Positions 1-7,736 of a stretch of DNA of 10,792 nucleotides are shown here, one piece after another; position 1 is the stretch's first letter; each line of letters starts with the position of its first letter. Position numbers and translations under genes: made by a program. Location of the stretch: positions 1 through 10,792 of the forward strand of contig CABUMZ010000061.1 in NCBI GenBank assembly GCA_902492825.1. Direction: 5' to 3'. Origin of the DNA: an uncultured Collinsella sp. (GTDB lineage: Bacteria > Actinomycetota > Coriobacteriia > Coriobacteriales > Coriobacteriaceae). The notes below the pieces were generated by a model. It did no database searches, was not told where the DNA came from, and saw only the letters and a list, made by a program, of their open reading frames with translations.

Positions 1-104
1 GACTCCATCATACCCCCTTGGGCTAATCATTGTTCGAAAGTCAGAATGTTTATTGCGGATAACCCCAAAAGAGTATCGCGGCGGACGCAATTACCGGCAA
101 GTTC

Positions 105-1364
105 CTATGCGGCCTGCTCTGCCGTCTGAGACATGCGGGACAGACGGACCAGCAGCACAAAGCCCACCACCAGCAGCACGCCAATAGACAGGACGCCCAG
201 CGAGGGGTTGCCGGTCAGCGAGGTGACGACCGACACCAAGAAGGTGCCCATAACACTTGCATAGCGGCCAAAGATATCAAAGAAACCGTAGTACTCGTTG
301 GACTTTTCCTTGGGAATAATGCGGCCGAAGTAGCTGCGGCTCAGCGCCTGCACGCCGCCTTGGAACAGGCCGACCAAAATGGCAAGCACCCAAAACTCAA
401 AGGCGGTCTTGAGGAAGAACGCGGCAAAGAGCACGATGCCCATATAGGCGGCGACGGCCACCAGGATCATATTGAGCGTGCCCACGCGACCGGCAAGCTT
501 GCCGTAGATAATGGCGGACGGGAAGGCCACAAACTGCGTAACGAGCAGAGCCAGCACCAGTTGGGTCGAGTCGATGCCCAAAGCCGATCCATAGCTGGTT
601 GCCATGGAAATGACCGTGTGCACACCGTCGATGTAGAAGAAGAACGCGATCATGTAGACCAGCACGGTCTTGTTGTGGGCAATCTCGCGCATGGTGTGTC
701 CGACCTCGGAGAACACGCCGCCCACGATATGGCCGATGGTGTCCTGGGGACCGCGCTCGCGACCGTACTTTTGCTTATATGTGCGAATGAGCGGCAGGGT
801 AAAGATGAGCCACCAGGCACCGGTGATGATAAACGACAGACGCGTTGCCAGCATGGTGGGGACGCCAAGAGCGGGGCCACCCATGATAAGCGCCAGGCAG
901 ATGATGAACGGCACGGTGGAACCGATGTAGCCCCAGGCATAGCCCGAGCTGGACACGGCGTCCATGCGCTCGTCGGTGGTAATGTCGGGCAGCATGGCGT
1001 CGTAGAACGTCATAGAAGAGTTAAGGCCGATGGTGCACAGCACGTACACGGTCAAAAATGCCATGGCGGACATTGGAATAGCCTGCGCCAGGCAAAGAAC
1101 CAGGCCCGTAAGGAAGAAGCCCAAGAAGAACTTGATCTTGTTGCCGGCGTAATCGGCAAGCGCGCCCAGAATGGGCATGAGCATGGCAATGACCAGCGAG
1201 GCAATCGTCTGCGCGTTGCCCCAAGCGACCACGAGGTCGGCCGAGGAAGCGCCGGTATTGATGGCGTTAAAATAGATGGGCACCACCGAGGTATTGAGCA
1301 GCACGAGGGCCGAGTTGCCCACATCGTACATAACCCAGTTACGCTCGAGCTTGGTGTATTTCAT
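105..1364 (-). CDS. MFS transporter, UMF1 (Atg22-like) family
   Basis: A 419-residue polytopic membrane protein with about 12 hydrophobic segments. The N-terminus (W10, Y13-D14, N17-S18-A19 just before the first membrane span) is typical of UMF1/Atg22-like major facilitator proteins. So are the DAMLPDIT block at 122-129, followed by GYAWGYIGS at 141-149, and a QALSRSYFGRIIP segment late in the protein. An MFS motif-A-like loop (G67...D71...G74-N75-K76) lies between spans 2 and 3. The family is thought to export or import small solutes; yeast Atg22 effluxes amino acids from the vacuole. Substrate here is unknown. The start ATG follows an AAGGGG site about 8 nt upstream. It lies about 100 bp downstream of the phospholipase-like gene on the same strand; co-transcription is possible, since only a weak 4-bp stem separates them. 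Length and ends look intact. Confidence 0.88.
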   Translation of the reverse strand: MKYTKLERNWVMYDVGNSALVLLNTSVVPIYFNAINTGASSADLVVAWGNAQTIASLVIAMLMPILGALADYAGNKIKFFLGFFLTGLVLCLAQAIPMSAMAFLTVYVLCTIGLNSSMTFYDAMLPDITTDERMDAVSSSGYAWGYIGSTVPFIICLALIMGGPALGVPTMLATRLSFIITGAWWLIFTLPLIRTYKQKYGRERGPQDTIGHIVGGVFSEVGHTMREIAHNKTVLVYMIAFFFYIDGVHTVISMATSYGSALGIDSTQLVLALLVTQFVAFPSAIIYGKLAGRVGTLNMILVAVAAYMGIVLFAAFFLKTAFEFWVLAILVGLFQGGVQALSRSYFGRIIPKEKSNEYYGFFDIFGRYASVMGTFLVSVVTSLTGNPSLGVLSIGVLLVVGFVLLVRLSRMSQTAEQAA

Positions 1365-1465
1365 GGACAGGGCCCCTTCGTATTCGCCCGATATGCAGTT
1401 AGTTCATCGTACCCCAATTGTCCAGAGGCGCCGGTAAGGATTCGGCAAAGGGGCACGCACGAGCC

Positions 1466-2410
1466 CTACTCCTCGCGGTCGAACTCTTCGTCGGCGCCGA
1501 GCACGCGACCGCTGTAATTGACGTGGTTGGTCACGGCTTCCATATCGCCGGTCTCGATAAAGCGGGCAACCGTGCACTCGTAATCGACCAGCGCGCGGTC
1601 AAAGACCTCGGGGAAGCTCTCGGTCGAGACTTCATCAGTAAAGGGGTTCTTCCATGCCAAGTGGCCCAGGTTGCCGGTACGCTCGGGCAGCTCGGTCGTC
1701 ACGCGGTGCGCAAGGCCGTCGAGCAGCGAGTAGTCGTGCACCAAGCCCTCAACCAGCGAGATCGCGCGCGTCTTTGCGGAGCCGGCCGGCTCAATCGCGC
1801 GGTAAAGTCGCTGCATGTTGGCAACGGCAGCACCGTACTCCCCCGCCGGAATGTCAATGCCGTACACGCGTCCGGCAACATAGCTCATCAGCACGCCGGC
1901 CACGCGATTGATGCGATCGGTGGTAACGATCTCGCCCGCCGGCGGGTAATCGTCGACCGTAGCGCCATCGCGTTTAAGCTGCAGCATCAGTACATCCAGG
2001 TCGCTCTCGATCACGGCATGGACCTGACTGCTCGAATCCTCAAGCTCTGAATCGGACTCCACGATGCCAAACTGCTGCTCATAGACAAAGGGATGGGCGT
2101 TGCGGTCGAGCACGTAATGAGACAGCAGGCCCAGCGCAAAGGCGCGACCCAAGCTGGCGTCGCGCGGCAGCAGATGCGACACGCCGTCGCGCAGGCACGC
2201 GAACTGGCGAGACATGCGCGACCGATGCATGACCTGCGCCAGCAGCGTGCAGTCGGAAACACGCGGTGTCAGAATGTGAAAGAAAAACGGGTCGGGGCCT
2301 TGGTTGCCCAAGATAAAGGCAATGCGCTCTTCATCGGACGTGATGACGCCCTGCGGAAGACGGTCGATGCTTTCCTCGCCAAACAGATGATGGGTGATAA
2401 GCGCGGGCAT
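1466..2410 (-). CDS. Zinc-dependent phospholipase C-like protein (S1/P1 nuclease fold)
   Basis: A 314-residue soluble protein without signal peptide. I start it at the ATG at 2410 because an AAAGGA site lies 5 nt upstream and the protein then begins MPALITHHLF, as in relatives; an upstream in-frame ATG at 2440 lacks a ribosome site and overlaps the likely promoter. Metal-ligand candidates are visible: H7-H8 at the N-terminus, the GPDPFF turn (38-43), H98 with D102 and H106 in SHYVLDRNAHP, and H131/E135/D137 in HAVIESDLD. This spacing matches the zinc-dependent phospholipase C family (Pfam Zn_dep_PLPC type). Family members with a signal peptide are secreted lipases; cytoplasmic versions like this one are common in Firmicutes and Actinobacteria and are poorly characterised, so lipase activity is not established. 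The gene follows the two-component system by about 93 bp but has its own promoter candidate. Confidence 0.82.
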   Translation of the reverse strand: MPALITHHLFGEESIDRLPQGVITSDEERIAFILGNQGPDPFFFHILTPRVSDCTLLAQVMHRSRMSRQFACLRDGVSHLLPRDASLGRAFALGLLSHYVLDRNAHPFVYEQQFGIVESDSELEDSSSQVHAVIESDLDVLMLQLKRDGATVDDYPPAGEIVTTDRINRVAGVLMSYVAGRVYGIDIPAGEYGAAVANMQRLYRAIEPAGSAKTRAISLVEGLVHDYSLLDGLAHRVTTELPERTGNLGHLAWKNPFTDEVSTESFPEVFDRALVDYECTVARFIETGDMEAVTNHVNYSGRVLGADEEFDREE

Positions 2411-2442
2411 AATGATCCTTTCGATTTCATTCGATGCCACCC

Positions 2443-2469
2443 ATTATGCCCACCGCGCGCCCATGCCAA
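2443..2469 (-). promoter_or_regulatory. Candidate promoter of the phospholipase-like gene
   Basis: On the minus strand TTGGCA (top 2464-2469) is followed after 15 nt by CATAAT (2443-2448), close to the sigma-70 consensus hexamers though with a short spacer. The predicted transcript would begin about 25 nt before the ATG at 2410. Sequence-only prediction. Confidence 0.35.
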
Positions 2470-2502
2470 ACCTGCGATGGTAAACGACGGAACGCAAGTC
2501 TC

Positions 2503-3237
2503 TTACGCAAGCCCCAGGTGCGACTTGACCTCGGCGGCACGACGACGGGACACCGGCACCGTCGAGCTCACGCGGTCGAGTCTGAGCTCCATCAACCCCG
2601 TGGAGCCAATCTCAACATTGTGCACGTCTTCCAAATTGACCAGATAGCTGCGATGAACGCGAATAAAGCCCTCGGAGCCCAAGCGACGCTCGAGCGAAGA
2701 GATCGACTCATTGATCAGGTACGTTCCCTCGGCGCAGATGGCGTTGCAAAAATCGGCGCGCGCCTCAAAGTAGCAGACGTCTGCGGCGGGAATGAACACC
2801 TTTTTGCCCCCGCGGTCCACCGTCAGACGCAAAGGCTGGCGCGGAGCGTGGATAACACGGCGGGCACCCAAGGCTGCCTCGATCTTGTCGAGTGCCTTTG
2901 ACAGACGTGCGTCCTCGACCGGCTTGACGATATAGTCGACCGCATCGAGGTTATACGCATCGGCGGCAAACTCGGCAAACGCCGTCACAAACACAACCAC
3001 CGGCGGCGTCTTTAAGTTCTGCAGCGTCTCGGCAAGCTCAATTCCCGAGCGACCGGGCATGGTAATGTCTAAAAACAGCACGTCGGGCTTGTTCGACAGA
3101 ATCGACTCCACGGCTTCGGTGACATTGCCCGCCTCGGCAATCTGACCCACACGCGTATCCTTTTCCAACAGATAGCGTAACTCAGCCCTAATGGGAGGTT
3201 CGTCATCAACCACCAAGATGTTCCAGCCTTCGGACAT
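2503..3237 (-). CDS. LytTR-family response regulator (LytR/AlgR type)
   Basis: A 244-residue two-domain regulator. Residues 5-120 form a CheY-like receiver: acidic pair D11-D12, phosphoacceptor D57 in LFLDITMPG, T85 in FVTAF, and K105 in DYIVKPVE. A linker of about 15 residues leads to a LytTR DNA-binding domain (about 135-240) with the family landmarks YFEA (156-159), the segment around FIRVHRSYLVN (191-201) and the closing VPVSRRR (227-233). LytTR regulators bind short direct repeats on one face of DNA and usually activate exoprotein, bacteriocin, autolysis or carbon-source transport genes. The start codon has an AGGGG site about 8 nt upstream. It lies 38 bp behind the histidine kinase gene and is almost certainly its operon partner. 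The target genes cannot be read from the window. Confidence 0.95.
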   Translation of the reverse strand: MSEGWNILVVDDEPPIRAELRYLLEKDTRVGQIAEAGNVTEAVESILSNKPDVLFLDITMPGRSGIELAETLQNLKTPPVVVFVTAFAEFAADAYNLDAVDYIVKPVEDARLSKALDKIEAALGARRVIHAPRQPLRLTVDRGGKKVFIPAADVCYFEARADFCNAICAEGTYLINESISSLERRLGSEGFIRVHRSYLVNLEDVHNVEIGSTGLMELRLDRVSSTVPVSRRRAAEVKSHLGLA

Positions 3238-3275
3238 ATGTGCTTCCCCTCTTTTTCTCTCAATCCAACCGCATG

Positions 3276-4661
3276 CTACGCCGTCAACGGCGCGGGCTCA
3301 TGCGGCTCGCCGTTCAGCTCGACGATGACCTGCGTTCCCACGCCCTCCTGGGACTTCACGCGCATGCCGGAATCTTCTCCGTAAAAGAAATGGATGCGCT
3401 GGAGTACGTTAAGGAGCGCCAAGCCGCAACCTCGCTTGATGGAGCCGTCGGCGGTAATGCTCTCGGGCTCCTCCAGGCGATGTTGCTCAAACAGATGCGC
3501 GCAGACTTCTTCGCTCATACCGATGCCATCGTCCTCGACGATGATCTCCAAACCGTCATCGGTCTCGAAAGCCCTAACATGAATAGAAAGCGGCTCGGTC
3601 TCGCGCTGCGCGTGCTTGATGCAGTTTTCGAGCAACGGCTGCAAGATAAACGGCGGCACCAGGCTGTCGCGCACCTCAAAGTCGATATCGACCGAGACGC
3701 GCAGACGGCCGTCGCCATACCGGGCCTGCATAAGATTGATATAGCGAGTGCCCTGTTCCACCTCGTGCTCGAGCGTTGTGAGGGTATCGGAATCAGAAAG
3801 CGTCTGACGGTAGTAATTGGAAAAGTCGATCAGCAGCGACCTGGCCTTGTCCGGCTCGGTACGTACGAGCGACACGATGGTGCTGATGGTGTTAAACAGA
3901 AAATGAGGATCGACCTGCGATTGCAAGGCGCGCAGCTCCACGCGGGCCGTAAGCTCGTCCTGGCGCTCGAGCTCAAAGCTCGCAAGCTGCGTGGAAATGA
4001 GGTCGGCAAAGCCCGAGGCAAGCGCCGTCTGGCGCATATCGATGCTGCTCAGACGGGGATAATACAGCTCGAGCGTGCCCACGCAATGCCCGCGCACGGT
4101 AAGCGGTGCGACAATACCGGCGCGCAGGCGCGGAAAGTAGCCACCCGTCTCGGTCGAGGTATCGCGCGAGAACACGCTTTGCTCACCGCTGTTGATCACG
4201 TTGAGCGTAGTCCGCAACACCACCGGGGTGCCCGCGGGACATTTTGCCGAGTCCTCGCCCCAGCTCGCCAGCACCTGTTTGCCGTCGGTAAAACAGATGG
4301 CAGAGGCGATAGTTTCGGACAGGATGATCTTAGAGGCGCCCAGGGCAGCTTCGGGCGTAAGGCCGCGCGACGTGTAGGCGAATATTTTTGATGCGATGGC
4401 GAGCGTGCGGTCGGTTGCGCTCGATGTGAGGTCGTCGGGAACGACAAAGACGTACGAGAAGAAGAAGCACAGCATGACCAAGCCGGCAATGACGACAACG
4501 GCCGGAACGGGATTGGGATTATCGGTTAGATCCCAGATGAGCAGCAGGATAAGCAGCGGAACGACAATACCGAGCAAGATGGCTTGAACCACATGCTGAG
4601 CGGTACGAAAGACCTTGGTAGAGTTGTAGCTCTTGCCCAGAATCAGCCTATTGAGATCCAC
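3276..4661 (-). CDS. Sensor histidine kinase, LytS-like (His_kinase PF06580 type) with GAF-like domain
   Basis: A 461-residue membrane kinase pairing with the downstream LytTR regulator. Two N-terminal membrane spans (about 24-43 and 53-74) are joined by only about ten residues, so there is no real extracellular sensor. A GAF-like cytoplasmic domain follows (about 98-232). The dimerisation/phosphoacceptor segment contains H253 in QVDPHFLFNTIS. The ATPase has N346 in LLENCIKHA, the G1 box DDGIGMS (377-383) and the G2 box RGCGLAL (410-416). Start choice: AAGGAG at 4668-4673 abuts an ATG (4667) with no spacing but stands 6 nt from a GTG at 4661, so GTG is preferred. The long upstream extension to 4730 would run through a terminator hairpin. 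Phosphorelay to the D57 of the regulator is inferred from family and operon order. Confidence 0.9.
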   Translation of the reverse strand: MDLNRLILGKSYNSTKVFRTAQHVVQAILLGIVVPLLILLLIWDLTDNPNPVPAVVVIAGLVMLCFFFSYVFVVPDDLTSSATDRTLAIASKIFAYTSRGLTPEAALGASKIILSETIASAICFTDGKQVLASWGEDSAKCPAGTPVVLRTTLNVINSGEQSVFSRDTSTETGGYFPRLRAGIVAPLTVRGHCVGTLELYYPRLSSIDMRQTALASGFADLISTQLASFELERQDELTARVELRALQSQVDPHFLFNTISTIVSLVRTEPDKARSLLIDFSNYYRQTLSDSDTLTTLEHEVEQGTRYINLMQARYGDGRLRVSVDIDFEVRDSLVPPFILQPLLENCIKHAQRETEPLSIHVRAFETDDGLEIIVEDDGIGMSEEVCAHLFEQHRLEEPESITADGSIKRGCGLALLNVLQRIHFFYGEDSGMRVKSQEGVGTQVIVELNGEPHEPAPLTA

Positions 4662-4667
4662 CGTCAT

Positions 4668-4673
4668 CTCCTT
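4668..4673 (-). promoter_or_regulatory. Ribosome binding site deciding the histidine kinase start
   Basis: AAGGAG on the minus strand. It touches the ATG at 4667 directly, too close for normal initiation, and stands 6 nt from the GTG at 4661, an ideal distance. The two candidates differ by only two codons. Confidence 0.6.
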
Positions 4674-4691
4674 CTTACTGACGCACCCCAT

Positions 4692-4721
4692 AGCAATAAA
4701 GAGGGCCGCAAGCGACCCTCT
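4692..4721 (-). terminator. Rho-independent terminator after the amidohydrolase gene
   Basis: On the minus strand the arms at 4700-4721 form a stem of about 9-10 bp, AGAGGGTCG pairing with CGGCCCTCT, with one G-T wobble and a tight CTTG-type loop, followed by TTTATTG. On the plus strand the wobble becomes a C/A mismatch, so the structure favours the minus transcript. It lies about 60 nt beyond the amidohydrolase stop and only about 20 nt before the kinase SD. Confidence 0.7.
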
Positions 4722-4723
4722 CC

Positions 4724-4738
4724 ATTGCATTATGCAAT
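4724..4738. repeat. 15-bp palindrome, possible operator
   Basis: ATTGCAT-T-ATGCAAT is a perfect 7+1+7 inverted repeat just before the terminator hairpin and upstream of the kinase gene. It includes CATAAT on the minus strand, which could serve as a -10 box for the kinase-regulator operon, but no convincing -35 hexamer sits at 16-18 nt. It may be an operator; this is an inference from symmetry alone. Confidence 0.4.
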
Positions 4739-4779
4739 CAAATACTGTGTTTTACATCAAGCCATCGATGAACGGTAGC

Positions 4780-6057
4780 TTAGGCGCTGTACTTGTTTGC
4801 CTCGCCGAAGGTGCCAGCCTCGACAATCCAGCCGTCCTTCATGATGACGTCCATGTTGTCGGTGTTGAGCACGTGGATGTCGGCGGCAACGTCACCGTTG
4901 ACGACCAGCAGGTCGGCGCACTTGCCGGCCTCGATGGAACCGGTCTCGTCCTCGATGTGGCACATCTTGGCACCGTTGAGGGTGGCACAGGTGATGGTCT
5001 CGACCGGGGTGAAACCGATCTTGTCGACGAACTCGTACATCTCCTCGATGGAGCAGGTGCCGTACGGGGTGACGAAGGAGAAAGAGTCAGAGCCGATCGT
5101 CATGACGACGCCGCGCTTCTTGGCCTCGCGCAAGCAGTCGTAGTTGCGCTGCAGCTCCTTCTCGACCAAGGTGCCCTCGTACTTGTCGTGCAGCTCGGGG
5201 ACGTAGACGGGCGGATAGGTGGCGTACCAGGTGGGCAGGAAGGCGATCGTCGGGGTGAAGAAGGTGCCCTGCTCGGCCATGAGGTCCATGGTGCGCTCAT
5301 CGATATCGAAGCCGTGAATCAGCTGCTCGCAGCCAAAGCGAACGGAATCGTAGGCAGCGGCGTGGTTGTTGTAGCAGTGGCTCCACACGGGGATGCCGAC
5401 CATCTTGGCCTCTTCGACCACGGCCTGAATCTCCTCGGAGCAGTAGTGCTGGTCGCGGCCGGAGTCCCAGCGCCAGATGCCGCCACCGGTAGCCCAGATC
5501 TTGATGGCATCGGGGTTCTCGCGCAGGCGACGACGGACGGCCTTGCGCAGATCCCAAGGACCGTCGACCTGATCGCCCCAGGGGTGCGATTCCTTGTTGA
5601 GCTCCTGGCTGCAGTGGTGGGAGTCGCCGTGGCCGGCAACGCGGCAGAAGCCAAGGCCGGTGGCCAGAACGCGCGGGCCCTTGAAGACGCCCTTGTCGAT
5701 GCAGTCACGGATCTGGATACCAAAGCGGCCGATCTCGCAGACGGTGGTGAGGCCGTGGGTGAGGCAGTCGTAGGCCTGCTTGACGGCGACGGCCTGCTTC
5801 TCGAGGAGCGGCTGCATGACCCAGTCGGTGTCATCGTCGGTCAAGTTGCCCGAGAAGTGCAGGTGGGTGTCGATCAGGCCGGGAAGGACGGTCTTGCCGG
5901 CGGCGTCGATGACCTCAACGCCCTCGGGAAGGTCCTGCATGGCGCCGGCGTACTCGATCTTACCGTTGTCGTCGACGAGAACGAGGGAGTTCTCGACCGG
6001 CTCGGCACCGGTACCGTCGATGAGCTTGCCGCCAACGATTGCATACTTAGTGGACAT
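4780..6057 (-). CDS. Metal-dependent amidohydrolase (imidazolonepropionase/prolidase-like)
   Basis: A 425-residue cytoplasmic enzyme of the amidohydrolase superfamily. The N-terminal beta-sandwich (about 1-58) leads to the metal motif H65-L-H67 after PGLIDT. K186 in IKIWATGGG is the likely carbamylated bridging lysine; H227 (WSHCYNN) and H248 (LIHGF) are further metal ligands, and D324 (IGSDSF) is the catalytic aspartate. The C-terminal sandwich ends with GSIEAGKCADLLVV (373-386). The set H-x-H, K, H, H, D fits binuclear prolidase-like amidohydrolases (COG1228 group), which hydrolyse N-acyl or dipeptide amide bonds or cyclic ureides. The actual substrate cannot be assigned. A strong AAGGAGG site lies 4 nt before ATG. 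It follows the permease gene by 131 bp on the same strand, suggesting an import-then-hydrolyse unit. Codon use is strongly biased, as in well-expressed genes. Confidence 0.9.
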   Translation of the reverse strand: MSTKYAIVGGKLIDGTGAEPVENSLVLVDDNGKIEYAGAMQDLPEGVEVIDAAGKTVLPGLIDTHLHFSGNLTDDDTDWVMQPLLEKQAVAVKQAYDCLTHGLTTVCEIGRFGIQIRDCIDKGVFKGPRVLATGLGFCRVAGHGDSHHCSQELNKESHPWGDQVDGPWDLRKAVRRRLRENPDAIKIWATGGGIWRWDSGRDQHYCSEEIQAVVEEAKMVGIPVWSHCYNNHAAAYDSVRFGCEQLIHGFDIDERTMDLMAEQGTFFTPTIAFLPTWYATYPPVYVPELHDKYEGTLVEKELQRNYDCLREAKKRGVVMTIGSDSFSFVTPYGTCSIEEMYEFVDKIGFTPVETITCATLNGAKMCHIEDETGSIEAGKCADLLVVNGDVAADIHVLNTDNMDVIMKDGWIVEAGTFGEANKYSA

Positions 6058-6139
6058 GGTTCCTCCTTATGGATCCATATAGTGGGCGAGGCCGTGTTGG
6101 GTTAAGGCCTCACAAAGCTACCCAAGTGGCGCCGGGTTC

Positions 6140-6168
6140 GGTGCGCGGGAGAGAGGATTCCGCGCACC
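6140..6168 (-). other. Hairpin between permease and amidohydrolase genes
   Basis: GGTGCGCGG (6140-6148) and CCGCGCACC (6160-6168) form a perfect 9-bp stem with an 11-nt loop. No T-run follows on the minus strand, so it does not look like a full terminator. A role in mRNA processing, stability or partial read-through control between the two cistrons is possible. Confidence 0.5.
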
Positions 6169-6188
6169 CGATCCGCCCCGGCTCGGCG

Positions 6189-7640
6189 TTACTTTTTGCG
6201 GGAATTGGTGAAAGCCATGAGGGCCAGGCCAATAGCCAACCAGCCGATCACGATGCTCCACTCCACCATGTTGAGGGAGGCGGGAGAGAACGGAATCACA
6301 AGCAGGCCGATGATGATGGCGCAGGCAGCGATAGCGAGGGAGATGCCAAACTTGCCACCGGGCACCTCGTAGGGACGAGGCAGGTCGGGCTCGGTGAAGC
6401 GCATGCGCAGGCAGGCGAGGGCGACCATGCCGCAGGAGAAGATGAAGGCGAGAGCCGACACGTTGGTCAGAGGGATGAGCATGTTCTTGCCCAGGAACGG
6501 ACCGACGACGGTGATGACGCCCAGAACAACGCAGGCGAGCTTGGGAGCGCCGGACTTGGGGTCGACCTCGGCGAACTGCTCGGGCAGCTGGCCCTTGCGG
6601 CCCATGGCGAGCATGATGCGGCTCGTTGCGCCGTAGAAGGAGTTCATCGGGCCCATGGGTCCAAGCGTGGCGATGACGAGCATGGCCAGGTACAGGAGCA
6701 TGTTGATGCCCTTGAGACAGGCAAGCGCGGGAACCGGGCTCTTAACAAACTCATGCCAGTCGAGGATGGTACCGAACGAGTAGATGCAGACCATGTAGAA
6801 GCCGCCGGCGGCCAGCAGGGCCAGGGAGATGATCTTGCCGAACTTGTTCCAGTTGAGGCCCTCGGCTGCTTCCTCAGCCTGCTGAGGAATGGTGTCGAAG
6901 CCGGCGTAGAAGAACGGGGTCAGAACCAAGACCGACACGATGCCGGCAAACAGGCTGGTGCTCTCGGTAGCGGCCTTGCCGCCGCCAGCGCCGGTGACCT
7001 GGGAGAACACGGGCATGGCGTTGTCCGGCGAGCCGGTGAACAGCGAGACGCCCATGGCGAGCAGCATGCCGCAGAGCAGAGCCTTGGTCAGGAAGGCCTG
7101 GAGCTTGGCAGCCGAGCTGGCACCGCGGAAGTTGAGGAAGATGACGTAGACTGCAAAGCCGAGCGCAATCAGCGTCGGGAACAGGTAAACGTCGGCCCCC
7201 AGGATGGTGTAGAGCTTGACGGCGCGCAGCCACTCAAGGCCGGGCAGGCTGCCGAACATCTCGGACACGAGGGTCGAAATGGCGATGGCCTCCCACGGAC
7301 ACAGGATGCCGTTGCCCAGAGCCAAAAGCCAACCGGTGATGTAGCTCAGCGTACGGCCAAAGCTACGATCGACATACTCGACGATGCCGCCCGAGATGGG
7401 GATAGCAGCCGTGAGTTCACCGAAAACAGCTCCGACGGGCACGAGGAAGATTGCACCCAAGAGGAATGCGATCATAGCGGGAACGGGGCCGCCGCCCACG
7501 ACCATCCAGTCGCCGACCTGCAGAACCCAACCGGTACCGATGATGGCACCAAAGCCGATGGTGAAGAAGTTCCAGAGCGAAAGCGTTTTCTTCATGCCGC
7601 CGTTATCCTCGACTGCAACTTCTGCGTTCTTGTCCGCCAT
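6189..7640 (-). CDS. APC-superfamily amino acid/amine permease
   Basis: A 483-residue integral membrane protein with about 12 hydrophobic spans. Span 1 carries the glycine-rich unwound helix GFGAIIGTGW (29-38) that in APC transporters contacts the substrate amino and carboxyl groups. The family signature FGELTAAIPISGG (73-85) followed by a Y89-V90-D91...G95 stretch is also present. The family imports amino acids, peptide-derived amines or related zwitterions, usually by proton symport. The start is supported by AGGAGG about 6 nt upstream. Upstream lies a perfect 17-bp palindrome (7661-7677); downstream the amidohydrolase follows on the same strand, so the pair probably takes up and hydrolyses a common compound. 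The C-terminus ends in short basic residues (NSRKK). The exact substrate is not deducible. Codon use is highly biased, like that of the amidohydrolase. Confidence 0.9.
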   Translation of the reverse strand: MADKNAEVAVEDNGGMKKTLSLWNFFTIGFGAIIGTGWVLQVGDWMVVGGGPVPAMIAFLLGAIFLVPVGAVFGELTAAIPISGGIVEYVDRSFGRTLSYITGWLLALGNGILCPWEAIAISTLVSEMFGSLPGLEWLRAVKLYTILGADVYLFPTLIALGFAVYVIFLNFRGASSAAKLQAFLTKALLCGMLLAMGVSLFTGSPDNAMPVFSQVTGAGGGKAATESTSLFAGIVSVLVLTPFFYAGFDTIPQQAEEAAEGLNWNKFGKIISLALLAAGGFYMVCIYSFGTILDWHEFVKSPVPALACLKGINMLLYLAMLVIATLGPMGPMNSFYGATSRIMLAMGRKGQLPEQFAEVDPKSGAPKLACVVLGVITVVGPFLGKNMLIPLTNVSALAFIFSCGMVALACLRMRFTEPDLPRPYEVPGGKFGISLAIAACAIIIGLLVIPFSPASLNMVEWSIVIGWLAIGLALMAFTNSRKK

Positions 7641-7660
7641 TGTTCCCCTCCTTTCCTGTT

Positions 7661-7677
7661 TGACGCCCTTGGCGTCA
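7661..7677. repeat. Perfect 17-bp palindrome in the permease leader (possible operator)
   Basis: TGACGCC-CTT-GGCGTCA, a perfect 7+3+7 inverted repeat that ends about 20 bp before the permease start codon and just upstream of its SD. It could be a repressor operator overlapping the transcript start. It could also be an RNA hairpin that affects SD access or transcript stability. I cannot assign a regulator. Confidence 0.55.
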
Positions 7678-7736
7678 CCCCTTGCGCGGTCCGTTTTGCC
7701 GCGCGCTTTTATTCCATGGCTTTAAGATACGGCCTT

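Noticed and set aside
1450..1467. Possible terminator after the phospholipase-like gene (GGGC...GCCC)
   Set aside because: Only 4 bp of stem with a T/T mismatch and a weak CTTT tail.
7684..7704. GCGCGG/CCGCGC hairpin followed by TTTTATT on the plus strand
   Set aside because: Only 6 bp of stem and no plus-strand gene upstream to terminate; kept only as part of the intergenic description.
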